Notes: generated from the letters alone by a model not told the origin. A DNA stretch of 64,000 nt from Hymenolepis diminuta (GCA_900708905.1 CAADRB010000030.1:800707-864706); one strand, 5' to 3'; shown: positions 1 to 13,438, numbered from the stretch's first letter. Translations and numbers: made by a program.

Positions 1-1430
1 TGACTATGAATTCCCGATGTATTCGTAGTAGTTATTTACATTATTTTGTCGCAGTGTGTTCTGTGATGGTAGCCTTTTTCCATCTCTGTATTGATACGCA
101 TTATTCTTCCCTTCTTACTCAGAAAAAACTATTACTATTTTGGTCGGTTCTCTCATGTCTGTTCTTCCCCCGCGCTAAAATTACGGTTTTCCCCTCTTTC
201 CCTCCTATGTGGCTTTGTGGTTATTGACTATGCTATTATTCAATGGATAACCGAATTGGTAGCTTCTCAAACATACCAGAAACAAAAACCTCTTTCCTAT
301 CTCTCTTTTTTGTGCTGGGCCATTGGGCCCGCAGCATATATTTGCGTTTTAAAACAATAAAAAAGAACATGTTGCATTTTAAGATATGGGCTTCTTTCGT
401 AATTATATCGATGGTGTTTCTCTCTTAAATGCCTAAACGGGGGCTTTGAGAAAAGAGAGGGTTATGTGATTATGATTTTAGTGATATTTCGAAAGTGATC
501 GCTGTTTATCAAAGCCATCAATTCTCTATTTGATTATACCTTATATTTATTGCCCTTTTAAATGCGTCTAATATCTTATGTATTTTAGTTCATCATTTTA
601 CAGATTTTGCAAGTAAATTGTCATTATCCCGTGCTTCTTCTCGAATAAAATCACTCGTTTCAATTTTTTGAACTTCCTGTGCACTTGAAAAGTTGACCAG
701 AATTTTGTCGGTACGTTTTGGTGGTGCGCTTTAAATTATCATTCATTTGTATTATAAACACACTTTTACAAAATCAATAACAAATTGCACAAGCTTAATT
801 TTTAAGCTGAATATCACGGCTCCACTCTTCTCGGTTGCGTAAAATCCTTGCGCGGGTAAATTTCAGTGCAATTTTTTGGTTTCATAAATGTCATAGTTGA
901 TCTGAATCAATCAATAATTTCTAAGCTGATTTACTAGTAATAGAATAGGATTAACTTCACCGTTTACTTCGTTTTATTATTGCTATAAACTGTCTGGCGT
1001 CTTTACCTTAACCATAAACAGGATTTCCTTAAACTTTTAAAATCAATTGTTAGTTCAGCTTTTATCGTGTTTTAATGTGATTTTCTTACTTCATTCTTTC
1101 GAAAAATCAACTTTTACGCTATAGAAATGGGGAAATTTTAAAAGCGCTTTGTGATCTTTCCATGCAGAGCTCGTTTCATTACTGAAGAGTTGATTAATGG
1201 GTCTTCGATTTCTTAATGTCTGCATTTCTGTTAGATCCCCGAGTCGTTTATTTGATCTTATTATTTTTTGCGTGATCGAATCTTCGATACAACATACCCT
1301 ATACACATAAATTGTAATTTTTTCGTTATTTTTAGTATAAACTGAGCTAATTTTAGGATTTATAAAGCTTTGCTTTTCGGCAGTGAAAAGTAGCCAATCA
1401 GCAGTGCCACTTTTCCCATTGCTCTGCCAG
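1..1430. other. No gene recognised
   Basis: AT-rich sequence. The short forward frames at 6-428 overlap in three frames and are rich in Phe, Leu and Ser as expected for noise. No repeats shared with the rest of the window were seen. Confidence 0.5.
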
Positions 1431-1554
1431 CTCGCTGAGATTATAAGTATGTTGCTAATTTTTCGCGAACAAAATGGTGGGGCAATTAAAACTCCCTCTC
1501 CCTTTTTATTGATCTTGTCAGTTGTCATACTTCGACATCTTTTGAGACTTGCAA
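1431..1554 (+). CDS. Candidate exon with hydrophobic helix
   Basis: A strong acceptor (CTTTTCCCATTGCTCTGCCAG) starts a 124-base segment open in phase 0 and ending before GTAAGG, phase 1 out. The peptide has two hydrophobic parts (SMLLIF and PFLLILSVVILRHLLRL) separated by a polar loop (REQNGGAIKT), like a membrane-protein fragment. The minus strand of the same segment is also open (145 codons, 1091-1528), so openness alone says little. Confidence 0.15.
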
Positions 1555-1909
1555 GTAAGGTGCTTTCATGATTGGCCTTAGATTTAGTTAGTGTTTCATC
1601 ATTTCTCTCTATTTAAGCGTAAACAGTTATAATAGGCTATTCTAGTATGTCCTGTTTGTCACAATTCACCAACAATTTACTGACCTACATACGTACCCAC
1701 AATTACCCTCACATGAAGTTTTGTTTTTTAATCATTTTAATTTGGAAATTATTTAGACCTAGTTTATAGAGATCTCTTTTATTTATGTCACTTTCACTGT
1801 TTGAGCATTGTAAAAGGCCCTTAACCTTATTAATTTACAGGCTACTGTCTGACTGAGTCTGAATGTATCTCAAACTCCTGAATGACGTACTTCTCTTAGT
1901 GAAGGCCAT

Positions 1910-1924
1910 GGGGAGGGGGGGGGG
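1910..1924 (+). repeat. G-run (G4 A G10)
   Basis: Fourteen of fifteen bases are G, including ten in a row. It has G-quadruplex potential and is also a likely place for sequencing-length error. Confidence 0.9.
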
Positions 1925-3285
1925 AATTATCGATTTATTGGTTTTGGCATTGCGCTTTAATTTCAACTGAGTCCAAATAGGAATTACAGTCTTTACTATT
2001 GATGATTTATTCGTGCAGAGGTTTGTTTGTGAAATAAATCCATTTTTGTGTTAATCTACTGAGATGGCGATATAGCGTAGGATACGCGGAGTGTTGTATT
2101 AATTGATTGAAATTGTGATTCTAAGGTCACAGTAACATGGCCTCTAACATATGTAGCCAAATCCATCTAAACAGCGTTTTCATCATTTTGCATTTTCCGG
2201 TATATTTAATCGCGTTTTCATGAGTGGTAAAATTTCACGATTATCTCGTTTTAACGTTGACATTTGTTCGTAAAAGATTATCCCTTTATCTCCTCGTATT
2301 TTTCCGATTTTCGGCGAGTGAATGCGAACTTCAAGTTCGTTTATTAGGAATTAACAAACGCGATAGAAAAAAAGAATTTTATATCTCTGGTACTCGATTT
2401 GCCCATCAATCAGACCTTTAGTGAATTAACAAATTTGCTTGTGAATTTGACCTTTCAACAAACAGGACATTGTTGTTTTAGTTTTGAGAACCCCTCAGCT
2501 AACTTAACTGTTGTTACAACCAATTTTGAAAATCTGAGCGGGTAATAGATGCAATTAAAGGAGTTGGAATTATTTTAATCTGTAAAAGCACATTAAATAA
2601 AAAAATATAAGTGTGTTAAAGAGAAAATTGCAATTTACGTGTCGCCAAAATACATCCCAAGCTTTGGAACTTTACTATCACAAGAGACGGTACCAAATTA
2701 TTTAGGTTTGGAGAGAACAGTAGCGGGATAAATTTATGTATACATCCGTAAACAGCGAAGCTCACTATTTGGGGAAAATCAGTAGGGATTTTATGGTAAT
2801 TGTATACCGGAAATGGTGGACAGGTGGCAGAGTAAAGTTCAATAGGCAGTGATAATCGATATGTTTCTTAAAGGAATGACTATCTAGTAAGTAGGAATTC
2901 GATACAATCAATAAGCGATTTATGATTAAAGTTAATTTTAAATGGGTAGCTGGATTATTCAACTAGAAAGGTAAAAAACACTCGTTTTTTACGAAATGCT
3001 GCTGGTTTCTCTCAGTCGATACTACAAATTAGTGAAAAAAGTTGATCTCTATTTCGTCGAAGAAGAATCCGCCTGCTTTAAATGATCAAACTGGTATACT
3101 CTTAGTCCTCCATTTTTTGACTTTCGTAGTATTCGTCTTCGTTTGACCTTAAATGTCCTTACTCCTTAATATTTCGAATTTAAAATGCGTTTTGGTCCTT
3201 TGATTTAGATCTGTTGGATGAATATTTGTCTTGTAATTTATTAGTACCCTGTTACATTAAAGTAATTAAGGATCTTTCATGGCAG

Positions 3286-3383
3286 AAAAACGACAGAAAA
3301 CGATGACTCAGCGTATGAATACGTATGTGGTTCATGTTCACTTGTGTCAGTGGTCGGATTTTCATCTCCGTATAAAACTCGAG
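3286..3383 (+). CDS. Candidate exon, reading frame ambiguous
   Basis: This lies between a GATCTTTCATGGCAG acceptor and a good CGAG/GTGAGG donor. Two forward frames and one reverse frame are open across all 98 bases. The phase-2 frame gives ENDDSAYEYVCGSCSLVSVV; another gives MTQRMNTYVVHVHLCQW. GC is raised relative to the flanks. With several frames open the coding call is weak. Confidence 0.12.
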
Positions 3384-4549
3384 GTGAGGTTTGGGACAGG
3401 GGAGTTGGCTAAGTGAAAAGAGGTGGAACACCAAAATGCGCTCAGACACAACCCCAATCGTCTTGTTTGACTAGCCATTCATTCTGAAAGTTACGTGACC
3501 CTAAATGCTAAAAATGACAAGTGAGCATGATCATTCAAGTTCAACCATAGAGGTTAATTCACCTATTAATAAAAATCTGTGTAGCAATTCTTCATAGCCC
3601 ATTGATTAAAATTAACCCACTCTTTAAAGTTGCACCACTCATGTTTTAACGTGACAGGAAATTTAAATATTTTTGCTTATGTGCTGTATGATTTTCTCTT
3701 CCAAAGAGCAGAACTATAGGCCTGGGGTATACACACACGACTGACATGTATGTCTATTAATAATAATAACCCCACAGTGGCTGGGTTTTTCGGATTATCT
3801 ATCTGCCATTTAATTCATCTTCCAATCTCTGTCTTCATGTGCTTGCAAATTTACCAAAAATTGAGAGGAAAATAACGTGCGTATTTCTTGCAAATTAATG
3901 TGTTAAAACAGTCAGCAATGGCTCCACAACTGGGGCTGGTTTATAGATGCCATATTGTCATATGATCCGCTTTATTTATGACTTCGGTCCGGGTCATAAC
4001 ACGTGATTTCTAGGATCTTCGAGATCGCACATGACAGCCGGCTGTATACGCTAGATGGCCTGAATATCTATTCTGTTTTATTTCCTAGCCAATTTGATTT
4101 TAAAATCAACAGCCTTTAATGTGATGAGTTTGTTTGCGTCTTAGAGGTGATAGATTTTGACTACAATCGTGTCAGTTAAGCCTATTCCGGTTAGAGATAG
4201 GAAAGGTAATGGTTGGGATGATGAGTCAAGCTACAGTTGAGTATGAAATGTGTTTTTCCAAAGTGTGGTGCTCTATGAGAGAACGAGCGAGAGAGAGATT
4301 ACCTAGATGGGGGTGTTTAAGCGTTACCCACCGCGTCTATTCATATGCATACGTTTAATGTGTGTGATAGCATAACACGCTCTGTATGCACGTGTTTTCG
4401 AGTGAAAACAGTACTTAGCGAAACTGAATGACTTCACTCTCAATAAATTTAATCATTTTATTCGATTCGTATAACTGTGTGATGCTAATGATTCTGATTC
4501 TGGATGGAGATTGAAAATTGATTCAAGTCGGCGGGCCGTTGATACAGCA

Positions 4550-4650
4550 GTGAGTGAAATGGCTAACCGCATTGGTTAGGTGTGGCTAATAAAGGGCTGG
4601 TTGAATCCGAGTTTCTCACCAGGAGGACTATGGCGCTACTCTACCCCAGG
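4550..4650 (+). repeat. SINE family B, body and tail
   Basis: The stretch AATGGCTAACCGCATTGG, then GGCTAATAAAGG, then CCGAGTTTCTCACC aligns base for base over about 65 positions with the reverse complement of 30780-30870. The tRNA-like head is not clear upstream. An apparent start codon plus donor (ATGGCG to CAG/GTAAGTG at 4632-4652) falls inside the repeat and is not taken as an exon. Confidence 0.5.
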
Positions 4651-4689
4651 TAAGTGTAGGGAAACAGTTTCCAAAATGAACTTGGATGT

Positions 4690-4925
4690 TAATATGTTAT
4701 AGAAATATCCAAGCTTTTAAATACTCAAGAAGTTGCAAATTATTAGCGCTATGAAGTTCAGAAACCGGCTGTTTGAGTGCAAAAATGATGATTTATTATT
4801 ACAGAAGTATTTACTCAAATCGATGCAAAGATTGCCAAGACTCGTCATACAAAACTAAAAAATACGATTTGTGTAAAAGTCCCTTGGTTTTTAAGAAACT
4901 GCAAGCGAATGCTTAAGTAAAAATT
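4690..4925 (+). repeat. Repeat family D copy 1
   Basis: AATACTCAAGAAGTTGCAAA, GAAGTTCAGAAACCG, ATCGATGCAAAGATTGCCAA, CGTCATACAAAACT and TTTAAGAAACTGCA align in order with 51060-51320. Unclassified. Confidence 0.5.
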
Positions 4926-5451
4926 GAATTCTAAACAAAACATGACGTGCATTTTTCTAATATTTCTATTTTTATTAATAAATAATTGAATTTGTTCCTC
5001 ATGAAAGTAGGGAGTCACTTTTCACTCATTTTAGGGTTTATGCTTCTATATCTGCTCATTCAGTCTCGTTTCGTTTGTGCATTTTTGTATAATCGATACA
5101 GATATCCTTGACAGATGTGTTTTCTTAATGGCCTCAATTTTTCATTTGAGAACGTTTTTTAATGTGCAATTTCATTCAGAGATCATATTTATGATGTTCG
5201 AGTACCTAAACTCCATTACCGCCTCGCCTTTTATCGTTTTATATCTTCAAAATACATTTGTTGATGAAAAGAACATGAAGATTGTGAGAAGTCTTAAAAT
5301 ATTCTCTTTCACTCAATTTCCAATTATGGCCTCCTGAAATGTTAATAACGGCAAAAAAATCGAAGGTAATATTTCTCCTCTACACTTTATTTATCCAGCG
5401 TTCTTTCATCATGTCTACTATTCACTTTATTGGTCATTGATTTTTCACCAG

Positions 5452-5513
5452 TTTTCTACCCCATCGTATATTGAGCTCCATTCCACTCGGCTTATGACTC
5501 ATCCCCCTTCTCG
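5452..5513 (+). CDS. Candidate small exon, 62 bases
   Basis: A classical acceptor (CATTGATTTTTCACCAG) is followed by 20 codons open in only one frame (FSTPSYIELHSTRLMTHPPS plus two bases) and a consensus donor GTAAGTTG. GC is about one half. It is phase 0 in and phase 2 out. The splice signals are good, but nothing nearby joins it in frame and the peptide is not recognised. Confidence 0.18.
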
Positions 5514-8500
5514 GTAAGTTGCTTATCGATTATTGTCCTCCTTATCTGACTTCGGCTTATTGATCTCGTCCAAATCTGTGCCACTTTTCTAGTTACTAAC
5601 TTCAGACGCTTTTTTGCTCTCATATGCAAGTATTAGCGTTGTATACGCTGTTTTTGGTGGAGCTTGTAAGGAAATTGATCCCCGCTGGTGACTACAATAT
5701 TCATGGACTCTTCTTAGCAAAGAGTTTGGGTACAACACACGTACTTACTTCTTTGATTAATTACTTAGCGTTTTCGACTGTAGTCACCTTCTGATTTCGT
5801 TCGCGGTAAATTTCGTGGTAATCTAATGAAGAACTCTATGATCATAATCTTTTCCTTAAGGATAAACCAAATCTACTGAATGGTGAGTAGAGAAGCCTGG
5901 TTGTTCTTCTCAGAGACCTTGTTGGCCTTCAAGATTCGAGCGATGCCACAACAAAATCGCAAGTGATTGAGGATCGGATTTCGTGCTCAAAATACCTCTT
6001 ATTTCCTCAAACACGTCGGCTTATTGTCATCCTTCTGTATGTGATTCCTCATACATCTTATTTTGCTGTATTTGAATGATGATATCGTGGTCGAGTTAAT
6101 TTATCCTAATTGATTGGTTTCAGTTTTATATGAAAAAGGAATATGGCAGGTAATTCTGTTTTATTTGAAGAAAAAGGATACAAATATTTGAATATTACTG
6201 TTCTAATAACTTAACATTTCTCTTGAAATTAAGTGTTGACGGACATCTTATTATTGTTAAGTTCAGTTGGAGTTAGCTTTTAAAGTATTAATTCATACTT
6301 ATTTTCGTGATCACCTTTATATCAAACCAATTCTCGTAAGTTTGATGACAGTAGAATTTTACATCTAATCAAATTATAGTATTGAGCGTCAGTACCTATT
6401 CCATCATCTTAGCTATAAGTTATGAGCTCATTTATGCTTTTTCCACTTTCATATTTTGACACGTTACGTCAAATTTTGTTACTGATCAGCGGTAATTTTT
6501 AAGATATCTTCGTTGTTTATTTAAATAAAGGGACATATTATTATTACAAACAGAAGATCTCGCGCCCAAAATTATGTAAGATAATGATTAAAAGTAGCTT
6601 CTTAAAGTCGTACCTTAATATGTAATAATTGCACCCATAATGTTCTATTTAAAAATGCATCAATCCTTGTTTTCAAGTAGTTTTCAATTATCAAATTTTC
6701 TTATTTCTTCTTGACGGTAATTTAATTTAATAGTCTAGGATATTTCATTTCAACGTGTATATTTTAAGTGATTAAAATATATTATAGTACTCCCTTTAGT
6801 TGACCTTAAATAGTGTGTTGACACAGCTTTTTCATGGTGAGAGGACGAGAGTAGAGATAATTGACCTTAAAATCACAAGCTAATCTACAAAATTTATAGA
6901 GAAATTGAATCAGTTAGAACCATAATTAAAAGTAGGCCTTGCAATATAAGTGATGGCTTGTGATCGAGAGTCGTTCAAATGACGTGTAGGAAATGGGATA
7001 AATCCAGCGAATTTTAATAATTGAAGGAAGAGGATTTTCAACGATCAACTTGAGCAGAGGGAAGACATCTTAGGATTTCTGTGCTAAGAAACCCGTATTC
7101 CCTCACTTCTTTTTGGCTGGTATTAACTAGCATAATTAGTAATTTGATTAACTGAATAAGTACTACATAATATAAATTTAAAGCCTGTTTAATTGTAATA
7201 TTTTCCAGGAAAAAAATTATGCAGAAGAATAGGGTCTTGATGCCTCTCATTCTGCTGCTCTCACACCCTGTGCACGACCACCGTTGCAACTTAATGATTT
7301 GTTTTCTGTATCTCTGAGTGATAATGAGGCATAAAAAGCCATTTTTGTAAAGAGGCTCAGTCAACCTTAAAATGCTTTTCATTAGGTTAGGAAGGTTGGG
7401 ATCTCGTTCGAGAATAAAATGAAGAAAATTATAAATATGTCAATAATAAAATCTACTCTAAATCAAGCTCTTTTGAAGTTATGCCTCCTCCTCTTACCTA
7501 TTTATAAAGTATTATATTCAAGCGCCATTTTCAACCCAAACTTTTACCTTGAACACGAGTTTTGAGTGTAGCTTGTCTGTATCAATCATCAGTTCTCATT
7601 TAGAATTGAGATTACCAGACATGCTGAAAGCATAAAGAGTGCTTTACTCTGCAGACTCAGGTGTAGGAGCAGGACTAGTAACATACCACTGGAGTATGGT
7701 GCAGATACACCATTTATATGGCAAGAGTAGTAGTACTGACGAAGAGGTCACATTCCTCTATGCACTAAAGATGTGTTTTTCGACTGTTTTCTTGGTCTGC
7801 TTAAACTGTGTTGATATCATATTACAGAGATGAACCTTTCTGTTTGTGAAATTCTCAATGTTTAAAGAGGGAAATGTTAGGAATACTTGATCTGGGTAGA
7901 GCTAAGATATCCTCGGTCTGCTTCTATGTGAAACTCTACTCTCCCTCTTGCTATCTTGAATTAACCAGTACCATTGGCTTTTAGGTCATTAGATGCGGGC
8001 CGATTAACACCGGTCCTGTAACCTCTAATAAACGTGCACGTTGACTACTGTACCATTAGTGAACCGGTTACATAACACGCTTTTATCGTCCCTTTAGGTA
8101 CTATGAATAACTGGTTGTGTATCAACGGATCTCGATTTCGTTTAATTTTCACTATTCAGTTCGAACAGTTTCAGTGACATAAACGCAACTTGTTAATGTT
8201 GATGCTGGCTTTGGTCAACTTCAACACAACTGATTAGCATTCTATTTCCTTTGTGAATATGATAGAAATCATATTATACAACATTCCTACATCAATTTTA
8301 TTGGATGACTCATGTATGTGCCCAATACTTTGAGAACTGCTTTTGCACTCAAAGTAAGCAAGGCATTTTGGCTTTGTGCCAGACTAGAAGTAGATTAAGA
8401 GAGAAGGAGAGAATGATATCGTGAATAATTAATGATTTACTAATGGCGGTACTTTTTCATCTAAAGTGGTTAGTGTTAATGTCAGCTCGCAGAGATTAGC

Positions 8501-10659
8501 TTGAAATTCTGAAGTTATTAAATAAAACTTGAAAATCTTGTAAATTCGATTAGAGCAAAAATCTGATTTCCTAATTTGTTTAGCCTTAATTACAAAGTGA
8601 TTTTTTTAATGGTCTTCGGTTTCAAATACGGCAGATAATAGCAGTGTTAAATTCTGACACAAAACCAATAAATAGAATAAAACATGAAAAATATAAATTT
8701 CAGCTTATGACAGTTTGAACGCTCTACAGTGATGAATTTGGAGCTGCCCGTTTTTTTCATCCTGCGCAATTCGAGATGTAAGCGTTCGACTGATAGATCT
8801 AGCTTGTGAAATATGTGACAATACAACTGCGAGTGGTTCCAAACCTCCGTTTATGAAAATCAGTTTAATTGTCCACCCCACCTCCCCCCTCACTAATCGT
8901 CTCGAAAATCAATTCACCGAAATGAACTTGTCAAGCATTCTTAAGGTGAAACGAACTAATTTTACCAGTGTTGATATATTTTGAGATTTTCATTGATTAG
9001 GATACGGCATTTATACCCATAATAAAATATTTTACTGTTTAATCTAAAGACTTATATGCTGATATAATGGTAAATGATTGGTTCATAATTTAGACATTCT
9101 CTGCGATATTACTTGGCACCTTCTTAGATATACGATGGAGCAGTTGCTCAGATTCAGTAAGAAGAAGACAAATCTTAATATATGTACTATTTTGAGTGTA
9201 GCCATTTATGTGGGGTTCCTAATCACTTTAAAGTTATTCTTGATTCTTTGAAAATTTTGAAAATGATAACAAAGATGAAATTCCGAAGGAGAAAAAGCGG
9301 CTGATCGGAAATGGCGTCGTGGTCAGTGTGCACATCTGCCAGGGTGTCATATGTCACAAATTCAATTTTCATCGGCACCGTGATTATTAAAATCACTTCC
9401 TATCAATGTTTATAAGATGTCCGTCAACATTTTGAAGTTCTCGAATTCGACATTTTATATCTGTAGTTATAAAAGAAGTGTATAACCAAAGTCTGAGAGC
9501 GAGCGATTGACGTTTTTTAAACATTGAAATATCGACAGGTAAAAAAGATTAAAGTAATCAAATGGCCGCCAATGTGGTCAATTTTCATTTAGACAATTTT
9601 ACCAAAAGGCCATATCAGCAATAGGATTTGGACAGGAGTGTGCATCCTTTAATAATTTGTTTACTGAGGGGAAGGGAAATTTCTCTTTAGTCTATAGTCT
9701 ACATAATTCTATTAGCCTTCTTTTTTTTGAAATTTTTATATCTTTGATATTCAGAGAGCATTCTGTTCGGCTGGATTTAACTTTTGAACGTGTTTGTTCG
9801 AATAATATGCTAGATGGGATTTTCATGAGCAGGTTTTCTTTGATTTTTAATAATCCCGCATTTTCCAAATCCGAATTCATATTAAAGGTCAAGAAAGCGT
9901 ACACTCTAATTTAATAAGCTCTAAAGATAGAGTACTATCTTTGGGTTCCTCCCATATTGAGTGTTATATAATTACCGGTTAGTAAAACCTAAGATTTCTG
10001 ATTCAAACGAGAGCCGGAAGGCAAAGCTCATCATCAATAGAAAATAACAAATAATGTTGCCTTTATTTCAAATCAGTTTTTGGGCCGACCTTTCAATTTT
10101 ATATGCCACCCCAAAATATGATCCATGCGTAAGAGGGAACTGATGTTTTTAGGTCGCGGTCCATATAGTTATGTTTTCACTTCGGATGTGACATCAGAAA
10201 TACAAATTTAAGGCCGATCTAACTTTTAGAAGTCACGCTTTTTTATAAATGCCTTTTTCTCATAAACGCATTAAAATGGGAACATATGACTCTTCCCAAG
10301 CGATTTCTAAATGCGGATGTCACGAGGTGTGTCACTTCTCTCTCACTCACTGGATGTACTTTCAAATCGAGGCCACCAAAGAGACTTTCTCACAGCAATT
10401 CTAAGCGAGTCAATAAACGCAGTTAACCGGAAACGCGTCAACCGGAATATTTACACTTTGATGAATACGAAGTTTCATAGTGATCATTCTCATGGATTTT
10501 TGCTGCTTCGTAAAGGTACATTGTTTTAAAACAAAACTTTTTAACTCGTACCCATCTGCTGTTTCTTTTTGTGATTGCCCATGAACCACCAAAGGGTGCG
10601 AAATCCGTCAACCGCCTTATCGTACCTCATTTCGCCTGTTCCTCACAACCTGAGTTGTC
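5514..10659. other. No gene recognised
   Basis: Mostly AT-rich. Short open frames (7038-7382 minus, 7639-7833 plus, 8705-8893 minus, 9657-9914 both strands) carry no recognised motifs or splice support. Two tiny splice-bounded segments (5861-5882 and 6124-6149) are listed among the rejected items. Confidence 0.45.
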
Positions 10660-10745
10660 CTCGCTCAGTACTGAGGCATCCTTCTCCTCTCTTGACCCTT
10701 CTTCCTATTTCTTCCTCCTTTCCACTTTCTTTCATTTCCGATTGT
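10660..10745 (+). repeat. Pyrimidine-rich tract
   Basis: About 80 bases that are almost all C or T (CTTCTCCTCTCTTG, CTTCTTCCTATTTC, CCTCCTTTCC). It gives a Ser/Phe-rich open frame (10571-10822) that is best explained by composition. Confidence 0.5.
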
Positions 10746-10894
10746 TCAATATAGAAGTAGTTCTACTTAACTCTTGGTCTACTCAATCGGGAAAGGCTGT
10801 TGGCCTTAGCCCAATTTGGTAATGGTTCCTTTGATAACGGGATTAGATTTACTTTACACTTGTTTGAGTGCAAAGCGAGTGAATCCATAACTCA

Positions 10895-11035
10895 TATGAA
10901 GTAAGACTATTTGTCTATTCGCTTAATTCAACCTCCTCCCTTCATTCCCTAATTTAACCACCAGACTGTTTAATTGCTTTTCCATGCAGTTCTTTACTTT
11001 GTCATTGATAACAATAATGGTAATAAAAGGTGATG
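10895..11035 (-). repeat. Repeat family A copy (partial)
   Basis: Begins with the family's core GAAGTAAGACTATT (10898-10911), then CCTCCTCCCTTCATTCC, CAGACTGTTTAATTGC and AACAATAATGGTAAT, in the same order as the copy at 37590-37885. Confidence 0.55.
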
Positions 11036-11527
11036 TAGTTTTCAATCTTCATGCCTGTTGAGCTAGAAGTCGGCTGGAGATGAAAACACGAAATGCATTT
11101 AATGCCATTTGAAATTTAAATAATCAGTATAAGATAATATTTTTTATATAAAATTTGACTACAATTATTGGAATAAAAATCCCTTTACGTAATTAGAGGT
11201 CGAAGGCCGACGAGTGGATGAAATTTCAGGAACAGAGTGCACTAGCATACTGATAAGAATAAGAGGCAATTTAGGCACCACTGGCAGGATGTGAATTGCT
11301 TATCTCAAGACAGAGTATAGATTCCGCGAACCTGAGTGCTTTTGAAAATACTTTAGAGTCACCGATTATTTATCCACTATCCAGTAAATGTAATACGGAC
11401 TCAAAAAACTTGATAAAAAAGCACTCTTTTACTTGTCAGAGTGATACAACGATTGACTAATTGATTGAGAATTCTCTATTTTCAGAATGAAAGCGATATT
11501 ATTTGAAATCTATCCTTGGTTTTTAAG

Positions 11528-11612
11528 GCCGCCAGGAACTCTATCAAAGAAACAGTATTTTGCTTAACAGTTCTTAGCGTGCTCTGCGTCGGTCTGAGCA
11601 TTTGCCTCTGTG
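11528..11612 (+). CDS. Candidate exon encoding a membrane-like segment
   Basis: The segment follows a T-rich acceptor (CCTTGGTTTTTAAG) and ends before a GTAATC donor, which is a weak match. It reads 28 codons with no stop, phase 0 in and phase 1 out: a polar start (AARNSIKET) followed by about 19 hydrophobic residues rich in Val, Leu and Cys (VFCLTVLSVLCVGLSICLC), which would suit a transmembrane helix. GC is near one half against about one third around it. Its outgoing phase fits the candidate exon at 12191. The frame stays open beyond the donor to 11788. The family is unknown, and chance occurrence is possible. Confidence 0.22.
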
Positions 11613-12190
11613 GTAATCCTATGCATTTTATGCACCAGAATAACTGGTTTTCGAAGTTTATAGTGTACCACCAACATCTAGCGATCTTTAAAGGAAGTTA
11701 CTTTTCAATCATACTGCAAACTTATTTAGCCACAAATGAGTTTACTGCATCACATTTGCGGGGCTCTGTAAAAACCAGTATATTTTGATCAAAGAACAAA
11801 CTACATGTATCACATTTGTTCATAAATTCATGCTCGTGAGCAGAACACAAGCCAAAATTTCCCAGTCATTTTTTATTTGTGTTAAAGAGTGAGTTTGTTT
11901 TTGTTTACAGCAAAAGTGAAACTAAAAGAAAATACAATGAAATGCTTGAAATGTTTACATTTGTAAAGGAGATGTAAATAAAAAACACTATAATGCAATC
12001 ACAAATCTTAGTAATTCAGTACCCATTTTTAATATGATATCGATTGAATATTTGCTCCCTATGTTTGCATCCGTGAAAGAAGCGCTACACTTCCCTAGAA
12101 CCAGGTAGCTAATCAGTTCCAAAATCCTAACCCGTATATAAAGGAAGAGGTTGTCTTTTGAATTATAAACTTTCTGCCTTCTTGCTTCAG

Positions 12191-12347
12191 ATATGAACGG
12201 GTCGCTGGAACCAATTTGGTCGATAGGGATAGCAACAATGGGAAAAAGAAATAGTTCTCTCCAGGATGTGACAGAACTCAAGCTTACAGTGGAAATAAAA
12301 CCCTCACCTACTTGTGACAGTGATTGCCTGGCTGAGAACCTGTCAAG
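12191..12347 (+). CDS. Candidate internal exon, 157 bases
   Basis: This is the best plus-strand exon candidate. It follows a strong pyrimidine-rich acceptor (CTTTCTGCCTTCTTGCTTCAG), has one frame open for 51 codons, and ends in AAG with GTAATT as donor. It is phase 1 in and phase 2 out, so it joins the candidate at 11528 in frame. The peptide begins MNGSLEPIWSIG, has a TELKLTVEIKPSP stretch, and ends with a Cys-containing acidic part (TCDSDCLAENLS). GC is about 46% by eye, well above the flanks. The antisense frame is also open, which weakens the case. No family is recognised. It could instead be a first coding exon, since an ATG sits at 12193. Confidence 0.3.
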
Positions 12348-13386
12348 GTAATTTCCCTACAATTGACTGATGGAAAGGCAAATATGGTATGTTTTTTTCT
12401 TTTTTTCGTGCAAAAATTCGTCATGACACAATCCTTTTGGATATATCGAAATATTTGTCCCGAATTCTGTTCCCTTTATGCCCTATTTTTAGTTGAGATG
12501 ATACCTAGCTCCAGTCTTATGAATACGTTAGGATTAAAAGTCGAATGTTACTAAAAACGAATGAATATTATGATTTAGAAGAAACCCATGCAAGTAATCA
12601 GTATATTATTTGTTGGGAGAGGGTAAGGATATTTGAATTATGAAGTTATGGTCTTCGTTTTATTCACCACTTAGTTCATCTTTAAAATGGTCTGGCACTT
12701 TTATGGAGTATGCGTCTGTAGCCTTCAAAATTAAATTAACATCTAGTCGAAGTTCCAGAACTTCTGATGACTTCTGATTGATGACGGTTTAATCATCCTT
12801 GTATTATGTATAAATTAAAAAATCCAAAACAAAAGGTTTTTATTTCATATTTGAGTATTTAGTTGTATTTATAGACCAGTGGAATCGAACAAATAATTCG
12901 TGAAATAGCATGCGCAAACATTTCTATATGGCGACAAATAGACTAGTTAATCCCCCCTGGAATTTTTCTGGAATGGTCAACGTAAAGTAAATAGATAAAC
13001 ACATGAACGCATTCGTTTAAACGCAAATCGACTGCAGAATTTCAATTTTGGAGAGGGGCTCTAATTCACTGTGGAATTTTATACGTGGTTTTTCCCTATA
13101 TGCATGACTTAACTGCAACTGTGGTCACATTCTTTTCCCAGTCCGTGAAATGAAATATGTATGAATTTCATGCATTTAAACCTTCTGAGAAGACATTATC
13201 TAGTCAACCGACTTAAAACTTAATTAATGGTTGCTGTCGACCTTTGAATTACTTTTTAATATGTGAGTTTTCAGTCGTTAACAATTATTTGAACTCCAGT
13301 AGAGGTAAGTAGTCTCAACGAAAAGACATTATGATGGTCTGAATATAATTCCTCGAGCACTACGTTTTACCACTACTTCTCTTCAG

Positions 13387-13438
13387 TGCTCAAGCGTGGA
13401 AATGAAGTCCTTTCAATGCGATATTACTGGTTAACCAG
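13387..13438 (+). CDS. Candidate small exon, 52 bases
   Basis: A very good acceptor (ACCACTACTTCTCTTCAG) precedes a 52-base segment that is open in a single frame, phase 1 in and phase 2 out (LKRGNEVLSMRYYWLT), and ends CCAG before GTAACC. The outgoing phase matches the candidate terminal segment at 13535. It cannot directly follow the exon at 12191, because the phases differ, so at most it would be an alternative exon. Short splice-bounded segments like this arise by chance. Confidence 0.15.

Larger units (their letters stand above)
1555..4549. other. Non-coding, apart from the G-run and one doubtful exon
   Basis: Apart from 1910-1924 and 3286-3383 I see nothing assignable. A TAATAATAATAACC at 3757 resembles the edge of family A, but the core does not follow. 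Confidence 0.45.

Noticed and set aside
1091..1528. 145-codon minus-strand frame with ATG, the second longest open frame
   Set aside because: No recognisable motif, and the opposite strand is open too. One frame of this length is about what 128 kb of AT-rich double-strand reading would give by chance.
4620..4652. ATGGCG followed closely by a perfect CAG/GTAAGTG donor, like a first coding exon
   Set aside because: It lies inside a stretch that aligns with SINE family B, and all frames upstream contain stops.
10571..10822. Ser/Phe-rich 83-codon frame
   Set aside because: It is produced by a pyrimidine-rich tract; no sign of coding beyond composition.
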